This document shows, piece by piece, positions 57,115-64,000 of a stretch of 64,000 nucleotides of DNA. The stretch's first letter is position 1; every line of letters starts with the position of its first letter. The notes under the pieces were generated by a model, which searched no databases, was not told the origin of the DNA, and was given only the letters and a program-made list of their open reading frames with translations. The DNA lies in assembly GCF_014805685.1 (NCBI RefSeq), contig NC_060885.1:14016632-14080631 (forward strand), in the 5' to 3' direction. The translations under genes were made by a program, and so were the position numbers. Source of the DNA: Silurus meridionalis (Eukaryota > Chordata > Actinopteri > Siluriformes > Siluridae).

Positions 57115-58115
57115 TTGCCTAGAGAAAGTGGACAACCCCTGTGAAAATCTTTACATTTTGTCAAATGACACCCTGGAAAATAAAGTAAATTAAGGTAACT
57201 TTTTTGTACTGTATTGTCAAATTGAAAATAATATTTTAAAACATTCTAGAGGATTATTATTCAATGAAGTAGTGAAACGCTTGGTTTGGTAAAGTGATCA
57301 GCCCTTTTGAGTACACTATTATAAACTTGCTCAGGTGCAACCAATAAATTTGCAGGCTGATTGCTCCACCTGACATCACTTCTAGTATTTAGATTTTTTC
57401 AGAATAAAACCAGCTGTTTCTTAGAGATTTCAGTGTTAGTTGTGCATGGTACTGCAAAAAAATTCACCATGGTTGGGAAAGTGCTTTCGAATGGCCTCTG
57501 CAGTAAAGTTGTAGAAAGGCACATGGTAGGAAAATGCTACAAAAAGATTATGTAGGCTTTAGCTATCACTCTGAGTGAACACCTGGATGGCTCTGAGGAG
57601 CTCCGGTCTAATGAGACTAAAATGTACATTTTTGGACTGAATTTCAAGTACAATTCTTTGGCAAAAAGCAAGCATATCACACCACCCAAAACACACCATA
57701 ACCTACTGTAAAGCACAGTGGTGACAGCATTATGTGGGGGTGTTTCTTTTCAGGAGAGTTTTAGAGATTGTTCAGTTTTTTAAGTGAAAATGAATGAGGA
57801 ATTTTCGTGAGGAAAAAAACTCAGTCCCTCTACTTGACTGCTGAAGATGGGCAGGTCATTCACCTTCCAAAATGGCAATGATCGTAAACATACCGCCAAA
57901 AGAACAACAATGGCTTCAAGATAAGAAGGTGAATTTCCTAGAGTGGACAAGTTAAAGCACTGTCATAAATCTGATTGGTGGATGTGATAGAAAGCAGTTT
58001 ATTGTCATTTTGACAACTTTGACAATTACTCAAGGAAGAATGTGCAAATATTCTCCAATGCAGGTGTGCAAAGCTTGTACAGATATACACAGGAAGATTC
58101 ATGGCTGTAACTAAA
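57115..58115 (+). mobile_element. Tc1-like transposon relic, right end truncated
   Basis: It begins GCCTAGAGAAAGTGGACAAC, a Tc1-type terminus. The plus strand holds a heavily decayed transposase, including GGTCTAATGAGACTAAAATG and TAAAGCACAGTGGTGACAGC, which mark the catalytic core of fish Tc1 elements. There are many stops. It runs into the hAT element at 58116. Confidence 0.65.
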
Positions 58116-58449
58116 GTAGGGCTGCAGCTAACAATTATTTTGATAATCGATCAATCGGATGTTTAACCCCAACCAGACAAAAAATATATTTTTGTAATTA
58201 GATGAGTAGTTACTAAAAAGTGCATAGGGGATTTCTCCTGTTTCTTTCTGTCAAAAAAAACCCCAGTAACAAAATAATCCAGCATATAAATATGCAAGGT
58301 GAAGCAATTTGTGTAAATCAACATTAAATACAAGTATTTTGCAGTTGGCAAGTTGACAACCATGCTTAAAGAAATCAATTTGAAATATAATACAACATTG
58401 TTTAGAGGCTGTTATCTTCATTTCAACCATATATAGCTGATGAAGTGCA

Positions 58450-59103
58450 CAGTGAAATGAGACAACGTTTCTCCAGAAACCTGGTGCTACATACAGTAAA
58501 ACAACATAGAGCTACATCACACAACATAGAGCTACATAACAGAACACAAAGCTAAGGACTAAAGTAAGTGTCTTCACCACATAAAGTGCATCGTGCAGAC
58601 AAAAGACGGTGCAGACAGACAACAGTCAGTGTGGGACAGATACACAAAACACAAAATAGCACCGACCAGTAAACCTACTGTATATGTTATACAGTATAAT
58701 GTGCAAAAGAGGACTGTATACAAGAGTGCATTTGTAAACATATACACAGTCATGCAAAACAGCAGTAGCAGCAGTCGAGTGGTGCAAAACAGCATGTAAA
58801 CAGTATAATATGATTAAATATGAATATAATATGGGTGGTGGAATGGATTGAGATGAGTAATGATTGTGTGTTGAGTTCAAGTTGTACAGTTCAGTAACAC
58901 AGCTGAGTGTGTGTTTTTTGTACAGTTCAGTTCTGTGTGTTGAGAAACCTGATGGCTTGAGGGAAAAAATTGTTTCATAGTCTGGATTTGAGGGCCTGAA
59001 TGCTTTGGAACCTCTTTCCTGATGGTAGGAGAGTGTGTGTGAGGGGTGTTTGGGGTCGTCAACAATGCTGTTGGCTTTGCGGGTGCAGCGTGTGGTGTAA
59101 ATT
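58450..59103 (-). mobile_element. Rex1-like LINE 3' end, second copy
   Basis: GACAACGTTTCTCCAGAA and CCTGGTGCTAC (58461 on) match the 3' UTR of the copy at 29484-30620. The minus strand near 59060-58920 gives the protein end (KRFQSIQALKSRL, then NNFFPQAIRFLNTQN-like). 5'-truncated; inserted in the hAT element. Confidence 0.65.
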
Positions 59104-59343
59104 TTTGTTTAAAAAAAATGCACAGATATTTTATACACTTTACAAGATATAAGCACCTAGAATAAGCACTATAGAATATTAACTTTGTGTAATAATGAAA
59201 TGATAATGCATAAATTAAATATACAAACATTGAAAAAAGCATTTGAATGTAGTAAAGCCATAATAAATCACTTTTGAAAACAGAAGTTAACTGTTGTAGC
59301 CGAGAGATACGGAGAAACGCAGCAAGCTAACAGGCTTGATTGA

Positions 59344-59351
<8 letters not shown>

Positions 59352-59419
<68 letters not shown>
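59352..59419. repeat. (TA)34 microsatellite
   Basis: Pure TA array inside the hAT relic. Confidence 0.95.
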
Positions 59420-59422
<3 letters not shown>

Positions 59423-60639
59423 TTGGTGTACAAATGCATAAGCATTCGCAGAAAACAAAACAGTGACTTACAAGGTAATCGATTTAGTGTTTGTTCGCAC
59501 TGCTTTAATTAAATCCAACATTATGTCGGGAGCAAGGTGATTGCGTGACTTGATGCTCTTTTTTTTCACGTGCTCTTGCATCACTGTGGTACTTCCTTGC
59601 CACACAAACTCCACTTTGTATAGCTTCCAGGTACAGTTTTCTTTGTTGCATTTAATATAAAATGTTCCCATGCCTTGCATTTAATATAACATTTTCCCAG
59701 CCTTGCGTTTAATTTAAAATGCTCCCATGCCTTGGATGACTTGGACACACACTTTTTCCGGCTGCCGGTTGACCTGCACTGTCTGTCATTTTCGAAAGTG
59801 GCTGTGTTATCTTGCCGTCATGCTAACCTGTAACTTGAGCAGCCCAACTAATTGATAACAGCATTATTTGACAACAAATTTCATTATCGATTATTAGCAA
59901 TTTCAAATCAAATAAAAATCACATTTTGTTTGTCACATACACATACATACAGAGTACGACATGCAGTGAAATGCTTTTTGCGACGGTCCAGCATTCAAGC
60001 ATAAAAGGGAATGGAATATAAAGGGAATGGAATGAGGAAAAATAAACCAAGAAAAAAAGGAGGTACATAAATAAAAAGTATAAAATATAAAATATATGAA
60101 GATATATGTGTTTTATTAATTAGTTGTTGCAGCCCTAAATTTAAGCGAAAGGTGGCTCTATGATGTATTAATTCGGGGGACTATTGACTTTATAAAACAC
60201 ATTTTTCTATTTTTCCTAGGTTTTTTTATTTATTAATTTTTTTAACTGTTACCTTTTTCTTTTAATAATTTGATATTATTAGGCAAAATTTGTGAATAAA
60301 GCTGGAAAAGTTTTTTTGGAATAGGTTTTTATTTCAGGCTGTACGAGATATAAAGTAACTATTTCAAAGGGATATGATCATTTTCTTTAGACATTGTTTA
60401 TTTATTTATTGGCAAAAATCTGTCTGACAGATATGCTCTGTTGTACTAAGCAAACAACACTGGAACACTGGAGTTATCTTTATGGCCTTGTAGGATAAGA
60501 ACATAGTCCACTTGCAATACATGATTGTCTTATATAGTCATTTCCCTGTATTACAAAATAATAACACCTTTTTTTTAAATAATGTTTTTAATAAAATAAA
60601 TTTTCAGTAAATACTGAACCTAATGTACATTTACACAAT

Positions 60640-61360
60640 ATGACCAAAGGTATGTAGACACCTGACTTTGGCATCTATTTGTGGGCATTTCCCAAGCTGT
60701 TGTCACAAAGTTGGAAGCTTACAATTGTATAGAATGTCTTGAAATGTTGTAAAGTTACAATTTCCCTTTATTAAAAATAAGAGGCCCAAATATGACAATG
60801 GCTTGTCCACAAAGCAAGGTCTCTAAAAACATGGTTTACCCAGGTTGGAGTGAAAGAACTCCAGTAGCCTGCACAGGGCCCTTACTTCAGTCCCACTGTA
60901 AACCTTAGGGGTTTCCTGGAATGCTGACTGTGCCTCAGGTATTTGTGCCTGACATTAGTGCCTGACCCCACCAATGCTCTTGTGGCTGAAGGAGCAAATC
61001 CCCACGTTTCAAAATTTAGCAGAAAGGCTTCCCAGAAGAATGGATGTTATTGTAACAGAAAAGGGGCACTTAACCCTAAATATGATGCTACACATATTAG
61101 CATGAGGGTCCTGTGCTGGGTTGGCAGATTCTTTTTGGACATGAGGGGCTTTTACCTAGCCATACTTTTCAGTCCTTCTTACTTCTCAAAATGTTTGAAG
61201 AAAGCATTATACCCCTTTCCAGATTGATAAACAGCAACAATTGTTTCACTGAGATCTTTTATGATGTCATTTCTTCTTTTCGTTATTTAGAACACACTAA
61301 GTGCTCCAGGACAGGTCAGGAATACCCCTCATCCACTCAATCATACACACACCTACACAC
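60640..61360 (+). mobile_element. Tc1-like relic with GACCAAAGGTATGTAGACAC terminus
   Basis: The terminus and following text match a common fish Tc1 family. Decayed C-terminal transposase sequence follows: TGGCTTGTCCACAAAGCAAG, then GACCCCACCAATGCTCTTGT, GGAGCAAATCCCCAC and GGCTTCCCAGAAGAATGGAT. No intact frame; the right end is not recognised. Confidence 0.65.
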
Positions 61361-61605
61361 CAACTAAACTTATTTACATTTATTACTTCCTATTAAGACT
61401 GCTGAGCAGTTGAGTTTTAAGAGTCTCTTTCATGGGTCCAGCAATGGCTTTCATGCCATCAAGAAATTCTTCCAAATACTTGAATAACCACATAGTCCAC
61501 ACTGAAAAGGCCATCCTACCTTCAGGACTTTACAATATGTCCCTCTCTTTCCACAGGTAAACAGGTGCTTCGTTCCCAATTCTTTATATTTAAATAAATA
61601 TATAT

Positions 61606-62264
61606 TTTACGGCTGTAAAAATTAACTTGTTAATAACTCATTAACACAAATTTATTTTATTAACACACGATTAATTCAGAACGCATTTCTGTTTGAACAT
61701 TTTTATACAAAAATGTAAATAAATAAATATATATGAGGTAAAATTAAAACTTTCAACGCAACAAACATTTATTCAAGATGTTGATTTTTTTCTCAGATAT
61801 ATAATAATAAATAAACTTCACTGAAAATAATTTGTAATTATTAAACATTTGTTTTATCGATGTGCCAAGTCTCAAATCAATCACCAAAACAACCACCATG
61901 GTGCACACATCCGGCAATTAAAACCGTCCGTGTGGAAACATAGCAAAAGTTCTGTTTCTGAAAAAAAGTTCTGATGATTTATGTCATTTAAAACACCATA
62001 GTTACTTCAAAACATTTGCATGAATATTTTGTCTTCATGCTCTAGGTTGATTATGGTTTCACTAATTGTAAACATACATTTGCATAAAGCATCCACTTTT
62101 TTTCCATGCCCATGTTAATTAGAGTATTAAAAACTTTAAAAGTATAATTTAAGGTACATTTAGAACAGATAAATATCCGTGATTAATTTGCGATTAATCC
62201 AGAGTTAACTTATTACAATCATGCGATTATTCGTGATTAAATATTTCAATCTATTGCCCTAATA
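61606..62264. mobile_element. hAT-like MITE candidate
   Basis: The left end GGCTGTAAAAATTAACTTGT and right-side GATTAATTTGCGATTAATCC then TTGCCCTAAT resemble the ends of an AT-rich non-autonomous element with repeated GTTAAT/ATTAAC motifs. The termini are only weakly inverted. Confidence 0.45.
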
Positions 62265-62269
62265 TATTT

Positions 62270-63390
62270 TTTAAAAACATAAATTTTATTCTAATCGTAA
62301 TTGCAAATTGCAATACCTTGACCTTGTATATGTATCCAGTTATTTAAAAATTAAGCTAATCAGGCTTTTAAGTAACACTCTAACAGTGAAGCACAACATT
62401 ACCCAATAGCAGATATCTGTAAACTCATTTTTACAGAACAGGGCTGATTGGGATTTCCCCCAAATGTGCTAAATTTGCTTTGCATGTCTAAACACTAAAA
62501 ATTAGATGTGTGTTTCTAGTCTACCCCAATGACAAGCCACTGTTAATCTGTTTTCTAAGCTTTACTGCAAGGTGAGCTAGAAAAGTCCTGGTATCCCATC
62601 CATGCATTTTTGGGATATAACAGTTTGTATCTACAACAGTTTTCAGAGAAAATATGTTTCTGAATGACTGAAATGAATGAATGATTTTGATCATGGCATG
62701 AGACTGATTTTGAATGATTGATAAAAGGTTAAAAAAAATACTGCATCAGAAATATTTTTTTAGCATAAAAACCATCCTGTATATTATGCAATTTTGTAGA
62801 TACAAAATCATGCAAATGCCTTTGATAAAAGCCTAAAAAGAAATATGCACATCAATCTGACATTCTGATTTGATCTATAATCCTTTTTTTACTGTAGACA
62901 TAAATATTTAAATCACCTGATTGTGGTTCACTGTTTAAAAAAACCCAAAAGTGTTTCTGTGTCTTGTCCTTTTTACTGTCTATTCTTTAAGAACAGTATT
63001 AGCTTTGTCTCCAGGTTTTCAAGACTGGAAATTTACTTGCTTTGGGAATTTAGCGTGTCTATGTCAGTTAAGAGAGCTAGTAAAACTGATGTATTTCTGC
63101 TTCTGGTTCTATTGCTGAAAACCAAATTGAAGACAGATCATAGTAGGAGAGATTGGGGTAGGTGGGTATTAGAAATGACAAACAGTAAAGTAGTGAATCT
63201 TGAACTGAAAGTAAAGTTACTAAAGGTTACTAAAGGTTATTTTAAAATCCTACACCTTGAAAGTATGATTTCAGGGAGTGTTTTTAGAGACAAAAAAGAG
63301 AGGAAAATAAAAGGAGAGAACACATTGAAATGAAATTGAACTAAACTGAATGAAATGGAATAATAAATAAAAAGAAAAAAAAGAAAAATG
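62270..63390. other. AT-rich intergenic DNA upstream of the right-edge CpG island
   Basis: A 136-codon open frame at 62923-63333 (+) is lysine-rich, lacks any recognisable domain and is flanked by ordinary AT-rich DNA; not called as a gene. Confidence 0.5.
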
Positions 63391-63399
63391 GGGTGTGTA

Positions 63400-63515
63400 T
63401 GAGTGTGCTATGGGGGGACTGGGTGGAAGCCCATTGCCCACGCGGGCTGTGCTGTATCGGATAGAGGCGGAGTGTTCGGATGCGCCATGCGTGCGTGTGT
63501 GTGTTGTGTGTGTGC

Positions 63516-63546
<31 letters not shown>

Positions 63547-63863
63547 TGTGTGTGTGTCCGACCAGCAGTGAGCGCAGCAGTCTCACTCTACGTCACACCT
63601 CTTCGACAGCTACTGTGGTGAGCGCTGAGCTGCTGTTCCACTGCCGTCCGTAAAACTGGCTGCCGATGTTTTTTTTTTCTTCTTCTCTTCTCTCCCCCCG
63701 CTGTCTTTTACCACTACATCTACTGACCGACCGCTAACCATTTTTTGTTTGTTTCCTCCGGCGTGTGAGATTGTGTGATATCTCCTATCGGACCTGAGCT
63801 TCGTCGCTGTCCGTCGCTCCGTTTGGAAGTAGCGCTGTCGACATTTAAGCGATCTTTTCCCCC
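63400..63863 (+). promoter_or_regulatory. CpG-rich promoter-like region at the right edge
   Basis: CpG density rises sharply (CGCGCGCGCGCG at about 63514-63528, many CG dinucleotides to 64000). It contains an alternating purine-pyrimidine run (63508-63557) and pyrimidine-rich sequence near 63670-63710. It immediately precedes a short exon with a good donor. Read as a vertebrate CpG-island promoter. Confidence 0.55.
63508..63557. repeat. (GC)n(GT)n alternating tract
   Basis: (GC)7 followed by (GT)n, continuous purine-pyrimidine alternation. Confidence 0.9.
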
Positions 63864-63899
63864 ATGCTTCATGTTAAAGCGCCACTCGACCTGGCCGTG
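63864..63899 (+). CDS. Candidate first coding exon of an unidentified gene
   Basis: ATG at 63864 is followed by twelve codons giving MLHVKAPLDLAV and then a donor GTGAGT at 63900 (phase 0). It sits at the downstream side of a CpG-rich region, as expected of a first exon. I do not recognise the peptide. Human synteny predicts sertad2 next, but human SERTAD2 does not start this way, so the ATG may be in a 5' UTR or the gene may be another one. The rest lies beyond the window. Confidence 0.35.
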
Positions 63900-64000
63900 G
63901 TGAGTATCGTTCGCTCCGAGATCTGACACGAACCGCAAGTGAAATACTGTAACTCGTCTGGCACACAGACTCACCGCTACACACTGCTCTATCGCAGGGT

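Larger units (their letters stand above)
58116..60137 (-). mobile_element. hAT-type transposon relic with nested insertions
   Basis: The left end TAGGGCTGCAGCTAACAATT and the right end (reverse complement TAGGGCTGCAACAACTAATT) are hAT-like inverted termini. Near 59680-59560 the minus strand encodes a decayed BED zinc finger: TWKLYKVEFVWQGSTTVMQEHVKKK, where two of the expected zinc ligands (cysteines) have become W and Y. Nested inside are a Rex1-like LINE 3' end (58450-59103), (TA)n, and another repeat end at about 59915-60100 (TCACATACACATACATACAG). Confidence 0.65.

Noticed and set aside
62923..63333. 136-codon open frame on +
   Set aside because: Lysine/serine-rich without any motif, not in a CpG context, no start-site features; probably chance.

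Overview
The window is nuclear DNA of a ray-finned (teleost) fish. It is AT-rich, with intron-bearing vertebrate genes, GT-AG introns, dense (CA)n, (TA)n and (GA)n microsatellites, and fish-type repeats (Tc1/mariner, hAT, tRNA-derived SINEs, RTE- and Rex1-like LINEs). The SINE at 7.96-8.21 kb resembles tRNA-derived SINEs I associate with catfish and related otophysans, so that group is a reasonable but unproven guess. No bacterial operon, CRISPR array, rRNA gene or functional tRNA gene was seen.

The gene-rich part is 0-28.4 kb. It holds: (1) the 3' five exons of a glycosylasparaginase (AGA)-like gene on +, including a 16-nt micro-exon; (2) a complete rab1a gene on + (six coding exons, 202 aa); (3) cep68 on -, tail-to-tail with rab1a, whose large exon carries an apparent 1-nt frameshift; (4) a complete slc1a4 (ASCT1) gene on - (eight coding exons, 539 aa). 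The rab1a-cep68-slc1a4 order and relative orientation match human 2p14 (SLC1A4-CEP68-RAB1A read the other way). The AGA-like neighbour does not match, since human AGA is on chromosome 4.

From 28.4 kb to the end I find no complete gene. The region is a patchwork of transposon relics and microsatellites separated by featureless AT-rich DNA. Two CpG-rich promoter-like islands stand out. One is at 35.6-36.2 kb, with a good splice donor at 35934. The other is at 63.4-64.0 kb, with a short ATG-containing exon and a donor at 63900. Either could be the first exon of a gene beyond the right edge. By human synteny sertad2 would be next, but nothing here proves that.

The repeats have a readable history. 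A tRNA-Glu-derived SINE with a 16-bp target duplication lies inside a Tc1 element, which itself split a (TA)n array. An RTE-type LINE with a very similar 3' tail lies 2.4 kb away and carries a (GA)n expansion inside its former reading frame. A second SINE copy was hit by a 549-bp Tc1 deletion derivative with intact ~96-bp terminal repeats. A near-identical copy of that derivative lies inside a ~50-bp palindrome 6.5 kb away. A hAT element near 58-60 kb contains a Rex1-like LINE end and another repeat. The genes are housekeeping type: a secretory-pathway GTPase, a centrosome linker protein, a neutral amino acid exchanger and a probable lysosomal hydrolase. They are neighbours by synteny, not by a shared pathway.
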